Assembly (NCBI GenBank): GCA_913056175.1
Contig: CAJXLM010000006.1
Span: 24,172 to 88,171 of the forward strand
DNA from: an uncultured Opitutia bacterium
Lineage (GTDB): Bacteria > Verrucomicrobiota > Verrucomicrobiia > Opitutales > Puniceicoccaceae
Length of the DNA: 64,000 nt
Reading direction: 5' to 3'
The notes below the pieces were generated by a model, which worked only from the letters and a program-made list of their open reading frames with translations, made no database searches and was not told the DNA's origin. The number at the start of each line of letters is the position of its first letter. Position 1 is the stretch's first letter. The translations under genes and the position numbers were made by a program. This document shows positions 9,382 through 18,423 of the stretch, in pieces.

Positions 9382-9825
9382 GTCGGTTGTTGTTGTTGGG
9401 TGGGGGCATCACCGGAGGTGACGATTCGGAGAGCGTACCAAGAGCGGTACGCAACGCTTCTCCAAAGCTGGGCCCGGGTGGGGAATCATGCCGGCTCGTT
9501 GGGGTCGCGCCCTCGCCTCGTGGCGCACCGGTTGGCCGAATGCCGTCGGGGAAGGTCGGCACGGCGACCCCGTCCAGCGCCCGGCCCGGGCGCGCTGTCT
9601 TTACTGGCTGGACGCAATCCTCCCGGAAGCTCCCGCCAACCGCAGCTCGTGCGGGTCACCGCTCCTCCCCGGTAAGGGGTGACAGGGTCTCCCTGTTGCA
9701 TCGGCAGCTGCATGGCGAACCATCGTTCGATGATCGCCGGAGGAAAGGAAGCACCCTTCCGCAAGTCAACCACCTTATTGAAGCGGAAGGCGGCCAGTAC
9801 CGCCCTCCCCCCGACCACCTCCGGC
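9382..9825. other. 444-nt gap without a recognised gene
   Basis: This lies between the starts/ends of two minus-strand genes and should hold the promoter of the histone-like gene. Visible items: a perfect 7-bp stem GCGTACC/GGTACGC with a 6-nt loop at 9433-9452, a short CACC-GGA-GGTG hairpin at 9410-9420, and the CAA-repeat leader at 9382-9400 (minus strand). I looked for RNase P RNA, SRP RNA and tmRNA hallmarks and did not find them. Short open frames here have no recognisable protein content. Confidence 0.5.
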
Positions 9826-10698
9826 CTAGAAACGCTCGAAGGCGGAGGCAGGGGGAAGGGGGAGGGGCTCCCGCAGCGCGGATGGGTCCCACGCCCGGTT
9901 CGGGATCGTGATGCCGACCGCCGCCGCCGCGACCTGCACCTCAGTGCGGTCGCGGTCCCGCTCGTCGAAAGCCTCCAGCCGCCGCACCATCCATACCTCC
10001 CCGACCTTGCGAAAGCTGCGCACCTCCACGGAACGCAGCACCTCCCCGTTCCCCCCGAGATACTCGACACGCAGGGGCGCGGAGAAGCGACTGTCGAGGG
10101 CCAAGCGCACCGCGGTGACCCGCTCCCGGGCGAGGCGGCCCTGCCAGTCCGGCGGGGGCGCGAAGCGCACCCATTGGACGGGGCGACCGGCCACCCGGTC
10201 CGGCCCCTCGTAGGAATAGTCGGGCCAGTCGAGATAGGGCGCCGTCCAGTCGAAGAGAGTCAGCTCGACTCCGGGCCAGAGGGGAGCCCAGCCCGCGTCG
10301 GCGGAGAGCCGCTCGACGGCGCCGGTCTCCGCCGTCCACTGCCACGCTCCCGGCCGCTCCCCGCCCCGGAGAAGCCACCGTGTGCCGGAGGGCATCTCCA
10401 CACGGAGGGAGGCGGAGCCGTCCGCCTCCCAGCGGAAGAAGAGAACGGCCCGGCGACTTTCCCGCTCTCCCCGCCGGGGAAAGTGCAGGAACTCCGCTTG
10501 GAGAAGACTGGCCGGCCCCCGCCGGTTCGCGCGGACACGCGCCACCAGTTCCGCGACCTCCTCCCCCTGCAGGCGGGGGATGGTTTCCCGACCGCGCAGC
10601 CTTTCCCGGCCCTCGGCCGGAAGTCCTACAGCCAGCCAGAGCAGGCAGAATACGGCGGCGATCCGCGGGAGCGCGGAGCAAGCCCGGGAGCGGCCCAC
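9826..10698 (-). CDS. LolA-like outer-membrane lipoprotein-sorting domain protein
   Basis: A secreted protein of about 290 residues. A signal peptide is visible (basic start, then IAAVFCLLWLAVGL). The mature part resembles the LolA/LppX-type half-barrel used for lipoprotein sorting: FLHFPRRGERES, SLRVEMPSGTRWLLR, GRPVQWVRFAPP, RVEYLGGNGEVLRSVEV and a closing ITIPNRAWDPSAL. It probably carries or inserts lipid-modified molecules in the periplasm. GTG 10698 is favoured as the start because it clears the secG stop at 10703 and still leaves a complete signal peptide; ATG 10737 inside secG is the alternative. It is likely cotranscribed with secG. Confidence 0.72.
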   Translation of the reverse strand: MGRSRACSALPRIAAVFCLLWLAVGLPAEGRERLRGRETIPRLQGEEVAELVARVRANRRGPASLLQAEFLHFPRRGERESRRAVLFFRWEADGSASLRVEMPSGTRWLLRGGERPGAWQWTAETGAVERLSADAGWAPLWPGVELTLFDWTAPYLDWPDYSYEGPDRVAGRPVQWVRFAPPPDWQGRLARERVTAVRLALDSRFSAPLRVEYLGGNGEVLRSVEVRSFRKVGEVWMVRRLEAFDERDRDRTEVQVAAAAVGITIPNRAWDPSALREPLPLPPASAFERF

Positions 10699-10702
10699 GG
10701 GA

Positions 10703-11257
10703 TCAGGAACCGTCCTGTCCGTTCCCGGCACCCCCATCAAGACTCTCCAACAGGAGAGGGTCCTCGCCCTGGGCCTCCGCCTCGGCGTCCTCGGCGGCGG
10801 TCCCGGCGCTACCCGCTGCCCCCTCCGCAGTGCTGGGAAGGGTTTCCGGAGAAGGTGCCGAATCCGCGCCGGGAGCCGGGAACGCGTCGGCCCCGGCGGG
10901 AGCCGCCTCTTCCCCACCGGCCGGCGTCCCCTCCCCTTCGCTGGCCGGGGCGGCGGACTCGAGCTCGGAGATCGTGGCCCCTCCCTCCGCGGCGGCGCCG
11001 CCGTCGCCCGAGCGGGTGGCGAGCTGCCCCAGGTAGAGACCGAAGGAAAGGACGAAAAAGGCGATGATCGCGTAGATCGTGCCCTTGGTGAGCACATTGC
11101 CGGCCTCCCCCCCGAAAGCCTGCTCGGCCGCCCCCCCACCGAGGGCCGCTCCCATGCCCGAGTTCGCGCTTGGCTTCTGCATGAGCACGAGAAGCGTCAC
11201 GAAGAGGCAGATGAGGAGCAGGAGGACGGAAAAGATTGCGATAAGAAAGGTCGCCAT
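10703..11257 (-). CDS. secG: Preprotein translocase subunit SecG with long acidic tail
   Basis: SecG assists SecYE/SecA-driven protein export at the inner membrane. The first 80 residues are typical: helix 1 (FLIAIFSVLLLLICLFVTLL), the conserved cytosolic loop QKPSANSGMGAALGGGAAEQAFGG, and helix 2 ending at LGQLATRS. The remaining 100 or so residues form a low-complexity Ala/Glu/Gly/Pro tail with no homology I can name; SecG is usually about 75-115 residues in total. The tail's length was read from the frame, which ends just 4 nt before the downstream LolA-like start. Confidence 0.9.
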   Translation of the reverse strand: MATFLIAIFSVLLLLICLFVTLLVLMQKPSANSGMGAALGGGAAEQAFGGEAGNVLTKGTIYAIIAFFVLSFGLYLGQLATRSGDGGAAAEGGATISELESAAPASEGEGTPAGGEEAAPAGADAFPAPGADSAPSPETLPSTAEGAAGSAGTAAEDAEAEAQGEDPLLLESLDGGAGNGQDGS

Positions 11258-11327
11258 GGCCGAAACCTGGAACGCTGGCCGGGAAAGCGGTTGAATTCAA
11301 TCCCGGATTCCCGGAGGATTCCCACCG

Positions 11328-11966
11328 ATGCGGAGAAGGAGTACGAGTCGTCCATGGCGGACCCACCGGTGGTGGCTCTACCCGCTGTTCGCGGTGGCCC
11401 TCGCCCTGCCGGTGCAGGCCCAATCCACCGACCGCCCGCTGCGCCGCGAGATCGCCTCCCTCCGCCAGGACGTGCAGGCCCTCCGGGAAACGGTGGGGGG
11501 CTTGCAGCTGGAGATCGAGTCCCTCCGCCGCCAGAACGAGCGTCTCCGCGGCCAGCTCGACGACTTGCGCGAGGCGGGGAACCGCCGGGGCGACGACGAG
11601 GCCCTCCTCAACGCGAGGATTGCCGACCTCCGCTCCGAGCTGCGCGGGGAAGATGCCCGCACCCGCAAGGAGATCGTTGCCGAAGTGACCCGCCAGATCA
11701 ACGACCTCGCCGCCCGCGTGCGCACCTCCCTGGAAAGGATGGCCGGGGCCGGCGGGAGCAGCGGCGGGAGGGCCGCCGCCGTCGAATTCTCGGACGACTA
11801 TCCCGAGACCGGTATTTCCTACCTCGTAGAGCGAGGCGACACCCTCAGTAAGATCGCCGCGGAACACGACAGCCGGGTTTCCTGGATCCGGGACGCCAAC
11901 CGCATCGTGAACGCCGCCCGCGACTTGCGCGCCGGGGAGACGATCTTCGTGCCGCAGGAGCCGTGA
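11328..11966 (+). CDS. Secreted coiled-coil protein with C-terminal LysM domain
   Basis: 212 residues. A basic N-terminus and a hydrophobic stretch (about 15-30) ending in VQAQ suggest a Sec signal peptide. Residues about 38-130 form a coiled coil (LRREIASLRQDVQALRETV and following heptads). A Gly/Ser/Ala linker leads to a LysM domain, YLVERGDTLSKIAAEHDSRV to AGETIFVP (about 165-210), which binds peptidoglycan glycan chains. The architecture resembles periplasmic cell-wall anchoring or scaffolding proteins. It is transcribed divergently from secG and precedes parB. No catalytic domain is present. Confidence 0.85.
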   Translation: MRRRSTSRPWRTHRWWLYPLFAVALALPVQAQSTDRPLRREIASLRQDVQALRETVGGLQLEIESLRRQNERLRGQLDDLREAGNRRGDDEALLNARIADLRSELRGEDARTRKEIVAEVTRQINDLAARVRTSLERMAGAGGSSGGRAAAVEFSDDYPETGISYLVERGDTLSKIAAEHDSRVSWIRDANRIVNAARDLRAGETIFVPQEP

Positions 11967-12030
11967 GCCGGCCGGGTTCCGGCCACCCCGGAGTTGCCGG
12001 GCCCCTCCCTTCCCTGCTAGGAACGGCTCC

Positions 12031-13005
12031 GTGAGTAAGAAACGAGCGAGACTGGGCCGCGGGCTCGAAGGCATCCTGCAGGGGGGCACGGCCGCCGGAA
12101 AGACTTCCGGGGAGTCCGGCGAGCCGCCCGCGGCCACCCTGTCCGCGGAATCTCCTGCCGCCGCGCCGGAGGACATCCCCACCGCCAGCGGTTATGCCGC
12201 CATCGGGGTCGCCGAAGTCGTCCCCAATCCCTACCAGCCCCGCCGCGAGATCGAGCCGGCCGCCCTCGAGGAACTGGCCGGCAGCATCCGCGAGGAGGGA
12301 CTCCTCCAGCCGATCGTCGTGCGCCCGGTCGGCGGGGGCTACCAGCTCATCGCCGGGGAACGGCGCTGGCGGGCCTTCCAGCATCTTGGGGAGGAGTCCA
12401 TCCCCGCCCGCATCGTGGAGGGGGACGACACGCGGAGCGCCTCCCTCGCCCTCATCGAAAACCTCCAGCGCGAGGAGCTGAATCCAGTGGAAGAGGCCCT
12501 CGGGCTGGCCAGCCTCGTCAACGATTTCGACCTGACCCAGGCCGAGGCCGCCCGGCGGGTCGGCAAGGGCCGGGCCACCATCGCCAACGCCCTCCGCCTC
12601 CTCCAGCTCAGCCCGGAAATTCTCCAGGAACTCGCCAGTGGCCGGCTCAGCACGGGACATGCGAAGGTCCTCCTCGGGGTCGAGGACGAGCGCACCCGTC
12701 GGCGGCTCGCCCAACTGGCCACCCGCGAGCAGTGGTCGGTCCGGCGGCTGGAGGAAGCCGTCGCCGCCAGCCGTACTTCGACGGCCCGCCCTTCCCCCGC
12801 GCCCACCACGCGCACCTCCACGGCCCGCGACAGCCAGTTCGAGGCCGTTCGGCAGCGGGTCGAGGAGCACCTGCACGCTCCCGTGCAGTTGGAGTCCCGC
12901 GGCCGCGGCGGCCAACTCCGGGTGCGCTTCGACAATCCCGACGATCTCCAGCGCATCCTCGACCGACTCGGAATCGGTGCGGTCGACAGCGGGAAATCGG
13001 CTTGA
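12031..13005 (+). CDS. parB: Chromosome-partitioning protein ParB
   Basis: ParB binds parS sites, spreads along DNA using CTP, and works with ParA and SMC in chromosome segregation. The N-terminus LGRGLEGILQ matches chromosomal ParB proteins. The ParB/Srx CTPase core holds PNPYQPRREIEP and the GERRWRA motif, then ENLQREELNPVEEA. A helix-turn-helix follows (TQAEAARRVGKGRATIANAL). The C-terminal dimer segment is at residues about 270-324. The start is GTG 12031. No parA is adjacent in the window and no parS consensus (TGTTTCACGTGAAACA) was seen. smc lies 46 kb away on the same strand. Confidence 0.95.
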   Translation: MSKKRARLGRGLEGILQGGTAAGKTSGESGEPPAATLSAESPAAAPEDIPTASGYAAIGVAEVVPNPYQPRREIEPAALEELAGSIREEGLLQPIVVRPVGGGYQLIAGERRWRAFQHLGEESIPARIVEGDDTRSASLALIENLQREELNPVEEALGLASLVNDFDLTQAEAARRVGKGRATIANALRLLQLSPEILQELASGRLSTGHAKVLLGVEDERTRRRLAQLATREQWSVRRLEEAVAASRTSTARPSPAPTTRTSTARDSQFEAVRQRVEEHLHAPVQLESRGRGGQLRVRFDNPDDLQRILDRLGIGAVDSGKSA

Positions 13006-13030
13006 CGCCGCCGTTTTTCCGTCGGAATCT
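13002..13030 (+). promoter_or_regulatory. Putative sigma70-type promoter for tRNA-Gly
   Basis: TTGACG (13002-13007) and GAATCT (13025-13030) are separated by 17 nt, placing a start about 5 nt before the tRNA. The -35 box overlaps the parB stop codon. The -10 box is a weak match. Confidence 0.4.
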
Positions 13031-13041
13031 TTCTCTCAGTC

Positions 13042-13117
<76 letters not shown>

Positions 13118-13245
13118 CAAAGCTCGCGACTCGCTCGATGGCTCCGAAGAGAAGACCTAATTCCTTCTTGGCGAAAATTCGGTAGCCTCTTCCCCCAACG
13201 GGATGTTTCGAAAGCCCCGTTCCCACAGGTAAGCTTCTTTTTTTA

Positions 13246-13323
13246 TGGTCGGGATGACTGGATTCGAACCAGCGACCTCTGCGTCCCGAACGCAGCGCTC
13301 TCGCCAAGCTGAGCTACATCCCG
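13246..13323 (-). tRNA. tRNA-Pro (anticodon CGG)
   Basis: Read on the minus strand, the acceptor stem is CGGGATG/CATCCCG, the D-arm begins TAGCTCAGC, the anticodon stem-loop is CTGCG-TTCGGGA-CGCAG, and the T-arm is CTGG-TTCGAAT-CCAG. The discriminator is A and CCA is encoded. It is oriented toward tRNA-Gly, with 128 nt between the two 3' ends. Confidence 0.96.
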
Positions 13324-13380
13324 CCTAGAAAAGGATCCAACCACATTCCCCCGGCACGCGCAAGCGCGGAAGCCACCGGA

Positions 13381-14073
13381 TTAGGGCAGGTCCTTGCGGG
13401 TGGGCTCCACGCGGGTGGGTGGAACACGGGGAAGCTGTGCCGGACCGATGGTCCGGCGCAGCAGGAAGCGGTAGATCGCGGAGGAGACGAACCCGGCAAG
13501 AAGCCCGAGAAGGATTCCCCCGAGGAAGGTGCCCCCGAAGAGGCGCCCGAAAAGGTCGAGGATGAGGTTTACGCCGTCCGCCCGGGTCTCCTGCACGAGG
13601 AAGCGGAGGGTTTCGTGGAAGTTGTGGCCCTTTTCCTTGGCCTCCTCGAAGAGCTTCCCATAGCGCACCGGAGACCTCCCGAAGAAGAGATTCAGGAAAA
13701 CGTTGCCGACGAGGTAGTTCATGTACCAGAGGGGCAGCACCGTGAGGGGGTTGGAAACGAGCTGGAGCCCGGCGAGGACGACGAGGTTCGCCCGGAAGAC
13801 GAGCGCCGCGACAAAAGAGAGGATCAGCTGGAGCCCGTACAGCGGGACGAGGGCGATCACCCAGCCCGCGTAGAGGGCCGGGACCACCTGGGCCCGGCGG
13901 AAGGACCAGAGGTACATCCGCCGCAGGGCCGTGCCGGAGAACCACCTGAGCACGGGGTAACGCCGGATGTTCGACCGTCGCGGGAGGGGGCGCAGCAAGC
14001 GCTTCACGCGGCGAATCCGCTCGAAGCGGCGCTCCCGCAGGCGCGGATCCTCGCTGTCACCCGGCGGCTCCAT
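13381..14073 (-). CDS. DUF2062 family membrane protein
   Basis: 230 residues. The N-terminal 50 residues are very basic (RERRFERIRRVKRLLRPLPRR). Then comes a DUF2062 membrane domain: ALYAGWVIALVPLYGLQ, FRANLVVLAGLQLVSNPLT and PLWYMNYLVG, and a last glycine-rich hairpin of helices FGGTFLGGILLGLLAGFVSS. DUF2062 proteins are inner-membrane proteins of uncertain function, sometimes fused to or neighbouring glycosyltransferases. The start ATG 14073 is set by the family start; the frame is open further upstream inside the glycerate kinase gene, whose stop lies 4 nt before. Probably the last gene of the rodA-rng-glycerate kinase run. Confidence 0.85.
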   Translation of the reverse strand: MEPPGDSEDPRLRERRFERIRRVKRLLRPLPRRSNIRRYPVLRWFSGTALRRMYLWSFRRAQVVPALYAGWVIALVPLYGLQLILSFVAALVFRANLVVLAGLQLVSNPLTVLPLWYMNYLVGNVFLNLFFGRSPVRYGKLFEEAKEKGHNFHETLRFLVQETRADGVNLILDLFGRLFGGTFLGGILLGLLAGFVSSAIYRFLLRRTIGPAQLPRVPPTRVEPTRKDLP

Positions 14074-14077
14074 CCCC

Positions 14078-15253
14078 CTACGGCGTTCGCCTCTCCAGGA
14101 GAAGGGCGGTCGCCCTGGCCACGCGTTCCCGCAGGCGTGGACCCGTCGTGGCGAGGGCTTCGGCCAGCGGGAGGTCCACCGGGGAAAGCTCCTCCGCGTG
14201 CAGGCCGGGCCCGAGCGAACGGAGATCCTCCCGGGCTTCCGGGGCAATCCGCCCGGCCAACAGGTACACCGGACAACCCGCCGCAAGGGCCCGCCGGGCC
14301 AACTCGACCGGACCCTTCCCCGTGAGTGAGCTGGCATCCACCCGGCCCTCCCCGGTCCAGACCACCGGGCCGCGCGCCCACTCCTCCTCCAGCCGGTGCA
14401 CCGCCGCAAAGACCTCGAAACCGGAAACCCGCCGCACCGGGAACCACCAGCCCAGCCCGCAGGCCGTACCCCCGGCCGCGCCGCTCCCGGCGGCGGCGGG
14501 CGGCAGCGAGGATCCCCCGGTGCGCTCGAGGCCGGCCCAGAGGGTCCGGAGCGCTCGCTCCGCCCCGGCCGGATCCTCCACCCCCTTCTGCGGGCCGTAG
14601 CGGTGGCTGGCCCCCTCCGGACCGAAGAGGGGCGCGTCCACATCGGTCGCCGCCACGAGGGGCACCGGTATCAGGCCGCTCGGCCGCTCGGGCTTGGGCA
14701 GGTCCCGGAAACCGGCCGGCCGGAGCCGCTCCCCCGCGCCCGGCCACTGCGCCCCGAGGGCCTGCAGGGCCCCCGCACCGAGGTCGTTGGTGGCCGAACC
14801 GCCCAGCCCGAGGAGAATGCGGTCGGCCCCGCCCTCCAGCGCCCGGAGGAGCAGCTCCCCCACCCCGTGGGTGGAGCTCTCCCCGGGGTCCCGCTCCTCC
14901 GGCCGGAGGAGGCCGAGACCGCTGGCCGAGGCGAGGTCCGCCACCGCCACCCGCTCGGTGGTGGATTCCACCCCGAGCAAGAGGGCCGCCGCGGGGGGCA
15001 GGCGTTCTGCGGCCACCCAGCCTACGCCGGCCTCCACCGGCCGGCCGAGGGGATCGGGCACGACGGCCCGCTGCCACTCCCCCCCGACGGCCGCCACCAC
15101 GCTCCGCGCGAAGCCCTCGCCCCCGTCGCTCAGGGGCAGGCGTCGGACCGTGGCGGCCGGATCCACCGACCGCACGCCCTCGGCGGCCCACTCCCCGGCC
15201 TCCTCCGCAGAAAGGGCTCCACGGTACTTGTCGAAGGCGAGGACCATGCGCAT
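14078..15253 (-). CDS. Glycerate kinase (GlxK/GarK type)
   Basis: Phosphorylates D-glycerate with ATP (2- or 3-phosphoglycerate, depending on subgroup). The 391 residues match the family. Seen: MVLAFDKYRGALSAEEA at the N-terminus, LPLSDGGEGF, the GLGGSATNDLGAGALQALGA nucleotide-related block, and the LTGKGPVELARRA region near the end. ATG 15253 and ATG 15247 are both possible starts. It sits 45 nt downstream of the RNase E/G gene and 4 nt upstream of the DUF2062 gene on the same strand. No other glyoxylate or serine-cycle genes are nearby. Confidence 0.92.
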   Translation of the reverse strand: MRMVLAFDKYRGALSAEEAGEWAAEGVRSVDPAATVRRLPLSDGGEGFARSVVAAVGGEWQRAVVPDPLGRPVEAGVGWVAAERLPPAAALLLGVESTTERVAVADLASASGLGLLRPEERDPGESSTHGVGELLLRALEGGADRILLGLGGSATNDLGAGALQALGAQWPGAGERLRPAGFRDLPKPERPSGLIPVPLVAATDVDAPLFGPEGASHRYGPQKGVEDPAGAERALRTLWAGLERTGGSSLPPAAAGSGAAGGTACGLGWWFPVRRVSGFEVFAAVHRLEEEWARGPVVWTGEGRVDASSLTGKGPVELARRALAAGCPVYLLAGRIAPEAREDLRSLGPGLHAEELSPVDLPLAEALATTGPRLRERVARATALLLERRTP

Positions 15254-15298
15254 GCCGGGCGGGGGAGCCGGTTCGGTGAGGTCAGAGCGGCGGGATTG

Positions 15299-17062
15299 TC
15301 AACGCAGCTCGCGCCCGGTCTTCCCGTCCAGCACCTTGAAGTTCTCCACGTGGTAGGAGGGATCGGCTCGGAAGGACAGGTTGACCCCGTAGCTCCTTTC
15401 CAGCTCGAGGAGGTGCGGCTCGTCCTCGGAGCGGAGCCGCTCGAGATTCACGGGGTGGAGGAGCACCCGCAGGAAGAGCGGCTCGCCGGTCCCGTTCCCC
15501 TGCCGGCGGGCGTGCCGGGCCACGTTCACGAGCCGCCGCTGGATCTCCACGCTGAGCGAGCGCGGCGACTTCACGATGCCCCGCCCGTTGCAGTAGGGGC
15601 AGGAGGTGTAGATGCCGCTGGAATGGCTCTCCTTGTGCCGCTGGCGGCTCATCTGGAGGAGGCCCAGCTGGGAAATCGGCAGGACGTGGCTCTTCGCGCT
15701 GTCCTTGGCCATTTCGTCCTTCATCCGCTGGTAGACGGCGGTGCGGTCCCGCTTCTGCTTCATGTCGATGAAGTCGATCACGATGAGTCCGCCGATGTTG
15801 CGCAGGCGGATCTGGCGGGCCGCCTCCTGGGCCGCCTCGAGGTTTGCCCGCACGATGAAGTCCTTCCCGTCCTTGCTGCCGCCCTTGTGGCCGCCGGTGT
15901 TCACGTCGATCGAGACCATCGCCTCGGTCTCCTCGATGACGATCTCCCCGCCGCTGGGCAGGGGCACCTTCCGCATGAAGGTCTGCTCGATCTGCCGCTC
16001 CACGTTGAAGCGCTCGAAGATGGGGATGTTCTCCTCGAAGAGGCTGATCTTCGAGCGGGAGCGGGAGGAGATCTGCCCGACGAGGCCCACCATCCGCCGG
16101 TGGGCCTCCGGGTTGTCGATGATCACGCGGTCGATGTCCTCGGTGAGGAAGTCGCGCACGGTCCGCTCGACGAGGTCCGGCTCCTGGTAGACGCAGGCGG
16201 TCTTCCGGCCCTTGCCGATCCGTTCCTGGATCTCCTCCCACTGCTTGAGGAGGAGGTGCAGGTCGCGCACGAAGAACCGTGCCTTCTTGCCCTCGCCGGC
16301 AGTCCGCAGGATCACCCCCATCCCCTCGGGGAGCGTCAGCTCCCGAAGGATCCGCTTCAACCGGCTCCGCTCGTTGCGGTCCTCGATCTTCCGGGAAATC
16401 CCGCACTGGCCGGAAAAGGGCATGAGCACGAGGAAGCGGCCGGGCAGGGAAATATTCGTGGTGGTCCGCGGGCCCTTGCTCCCGATGGTCGCCTTGGTCA
16501 CCTGCACGACAATCTCGGTCCCGACGGGGTACTTCTCGGGGATGTCCTTGACGGTGATCTTCGGCGCGCCCTTCCCCTCGGGGGCCTGCTTCCGGTTCTC
16601 CCGGACAATCTCCACGGTGGAGTCGTTCGCCGCGGGCAGCATGTCCCAGTAGTGCAGGAAGGCGTTCTTCGGCTCCCCGATGTCCACGAAGGCCGCCTTC
16701 AAACCGGGCTCGAGGTTCTGCACCCGGCCCTTGTAGATGGTGCCGACCATCCGGTCATCCCCCTGCCGCTCGACCTCGAACTTCTCGAGGACCCCGTTGC
16801 GCAGGAGGGCCACCCGGGTCTCGAGGGGCTCGGCGTTGATGACTAGCTCGGCGAAGTCCTTGCGCTCCCGCTTGAGGGCCCGGACCATCCGGGTCACCAC
16901 GGGCTGCTGGCGGGCCCGGTTCTCCGCCTCGGCCTGCAGCTGCTCCTCGGGGAGGGCCTCGACGGCCTCCTCGGCCGGGGGCTGCTCAAGCTCCTCGCGG
17001 TGCTTCTCTTCGGGCGGGGCCACGGAGCCCCGGTTGTCGCTGGAATGGGATGATGAACTCAT
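15299..17062 (-). CDS. rng: Ribonuclease E/G family endoribonuclease
   Basis: A single-strand-specific endoribonuclease in mRNA turnover and rRNA processing. 587 residues. An acidic N-terminal extension of about 80 residues ([20 protein letters not shown]) precedes the core. The S1 domain begins at [20 protein letters not shown]. The catalytic DNase I-like part holds [13 protein letters not shown] with the metal-binding Asp pair. The zinc-link motif CPYCNGRG is conserved. The protein ends soon after the small domain, so it lacks RNase E's long degradosome scaffold, making it RNase G-sized. An AGAGGA Shine-Dalgarno sequence lies before ATG 17062. rodA is upstream on the same strand. Confidence 0.93.
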   Translation of the reverse strand: MSSSSHSSDNRGSVAPPEEKHREELEQPPAEEAVEALPEEQLQAEAENRARQQPVVTRMVRALKRERKDFAELVINAEPLETRVALLRNGVLEKFEVERQGDDRMVGTIYKGRVQNLEPGLKAAFVDIGEPKNAFLHYWDMLPAANDSTVEIVRENRKQAPEGKGAPKITVKDIPEKYPVGTEIVVQVTKATIGSKGPRTTTNISLPGRFLVLMPFSGQCGISRKIEDRNERSRLKRILRELTLPEGMGVILRTAGEGKKARFFVRDLHLLLKQWEEIQERIGKGRKTACVYQEPDLVERTVRDFLTEDIDRVIIDNPEAHRRMVGLVGQISSRSRSKISLFEENIPIFERFNVERQIEQTFMRKVPLPSGGEIVIEETEAMVSIDVNTGGHKGGSKDGKDFIVRANLEAAQEAARQIRLRNIGGLIVIDFIDMKQKRDRTAVYQRMKDEMAKDSAKSHVLPISQLGLLQMSRQRHKESHSSGIYTSCPYCNGRGIVKSPRSLSVEIQRRLVNVARHARRQGNGTGEPLFLRVLLHPVNLERLRSEDEPHLLELERSYGVNLSFRADPSYHVENFKVLDGKTGRELR

Positions 17063-17152
17063 AATGTCCTCTGGGCAGGGGGTTGGTGGGCGCGGAGGAC
17101 TCATTCCTTGGTTTCCACCAGGGCCGGGTGGAAGATCGAGATCGATGACCGC

Positions 17153-18391
17153 TCATGAGAAATCCTTTCGAAAGCGGTAAACGGATTGGACAAGGCCCTG
17201 CAGAGCACAGCAGCTCAACAGGAAGGAGCCTCCATAGGTAAGAAAGGGAAGCGGCAGGCCGGTCACGGGCGTCAGGCCCATGGTCATGCCGATATTGATG
17301 AAGACATGGACGAGGAGGAGCACGCTCACGCCGGTGGCCAGGAGCATCCCGAAGCGATCGCGGGCCAGCCCGGCGATGCGGAACCCGTTCAGGATGATGA
17401 CCCCGAAAAGCAGCAGGACGAGGCTGCTCCCGGCGAAGCCGGTCTCCTCCGCCAGCACGGCGAAGATGAAGTCGTTGTGGGCCACGGCCGAGGGCAGGTA
17501 GCCGAGCAGGGCCTGGGTGCCGTGGCCCCACCCTTTTCCCCACATGCCGCCGGAGCCGATCGAGATCCTCGATTGGTTGACGTTCCAGGTGTCGCCGATC
17601 CCGCGGGGGTCGACCACCTCGGGAATCACGAAGGAGAGGATCCGGTCGCGCTGGTAATCCCGCAGCGGCAGGAGGGACTGGTCCTCGTAGGCTGCCGCCG
17701 GCTCCTCCTCCGCCGCGTAGGCATGCTGGTAGTAGAGATAGGAATCCGCCGCGAGCACCGAGAGGAGCAGGGCGAAGACCCCGAACGACGCGTAAAAGAA
17801 GCGGACGGAGAGCTTCGAGACGTAGAGCATCCCGAAAACGAGCGGCGGGAACACGAGGGTCGAGCCGAGGTCGGGCTGCAGGAAGATCAGCAGCATGGGA
17901 ATCGCGCTGAGCACCGCCACGGTCGCGAGCGTGCCGAGGGAGGAGGAGAAGTGCTCCACCCGCGAGCGCGCCAGCACCGAGGCCACCATCACGAGGACCG
18001 CGATCTTCGCCAGCTCGGTGGGCTGCACCCGCACGACCCCGAGGTCGACCCAGCGGCGCGAGCCGTAGATTTCCACGCCGAGCGGGGTCATCACGAGGAG
18101 CAGCCCGACGATGCCCGCCGCATACACCCAGTGCGCCTTCTGCAGGAGAACCTTGTAGTTGACCGCCGAGACGAATGCGTACACCGCTGCCCCAAGGACG
18201 AGCCAGATGATCTGCATTTTCCACAAGCCGCCCCCCGAATACGCCTGCGCCGAATGGATGAAGAACACTCCGGCAAGGCCGAGCAGGGCCATGCTCACGG
18301 GGGTGATCCAGTCGGCCCGGGGCTCCCGGGCGGTCGCCGAGAAATCGTCCGCGGAACGGGAAATTGATTTATGGTACGGAGAGGCGGCCAT
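17153..18391 (-). CDS. rodA: Rod-shape-determining SEDS protein RodA
   Basis: A SEDS-family peptidoglycan glycosyltransferase of the elongasome, inner membrane. The 412 residues hold about ten helices. Diagnostic segments are YGSRRWVDLGVVRVQPTELA, FLQPDLGSTLVFPPLVFG and, near the end, GLPLPFLTYGGSFLLS. The long extracytoplasmic loop between them contains GWGHGTQALLGYLPSAVAHN, typical of RodA rather than FtsW. A 40-residue hydrophilic N-terminus precedes helix 1. The partner class B PBP (PBP2) is not in the window. It starts divergently from the LOG-family gene, with just 32 nt between the starts. Confidence 0.94.
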   Translation of the reverse strand: MAASPYHKSISRSADDFSATAREPRADWITPVSMALLGLAGVFFIHSAQAYSGGGLWKMQIIWLVLGAAVYAFVSAVNYKVLLQKAHWVYAAGIVGLLLVMTPLGVEIYGSRRWVDLGVVRVQPTELAKIAVLVMVASVLARSRVEHFSSSLGTLATVAVLSAIPMLLIFLQPDLGSTLVFPPLVFGMLYVSKLSVRFFYASFGVFALLLSVLAADSYLYYQHAYAAEEEPAAAYEDQSLLPLRDYQRDRILSFVIPEVVDPRGIGDTWNVNQSRISIGSGGMWGKGWGHGTQALLGYLPSAVAHNDFIFAVLAEETGFAGSSLVLLLFGVIILNGFRIAGLARDRFGMLLATGVSVLLLVHVFINIGMTMGLTPVTGLPLPFLTYGGSFLLSCCALQGLVQSVYRFRKDFS

Positions 18392-18423
18392 CCTCGTCGG
18401 AGACGATGGGACAGGGAGGGAAC

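Noticed and set aside
9179..9562. Minus-strand frame overlapping the histone-like gene start
   Set aside because: Its second half is just the out-of-frame reading of the Lys/Ala repeat, and no family resemblance is visible in the first half.
9700..9790. CCGGAGGAAAGGAAGCA resembling the SRP RNA loop
   Set aside because: The diagnostic GGAAGCAGCC arrangement and the pairing partner strand are missing.
14643..15191. Long Gly/Arg-rich frames opposite and out of frame with glycerate kinase
   Set aside because: All are GC-bias shadows; the glycerate kinase frame carries the conserved motifs.
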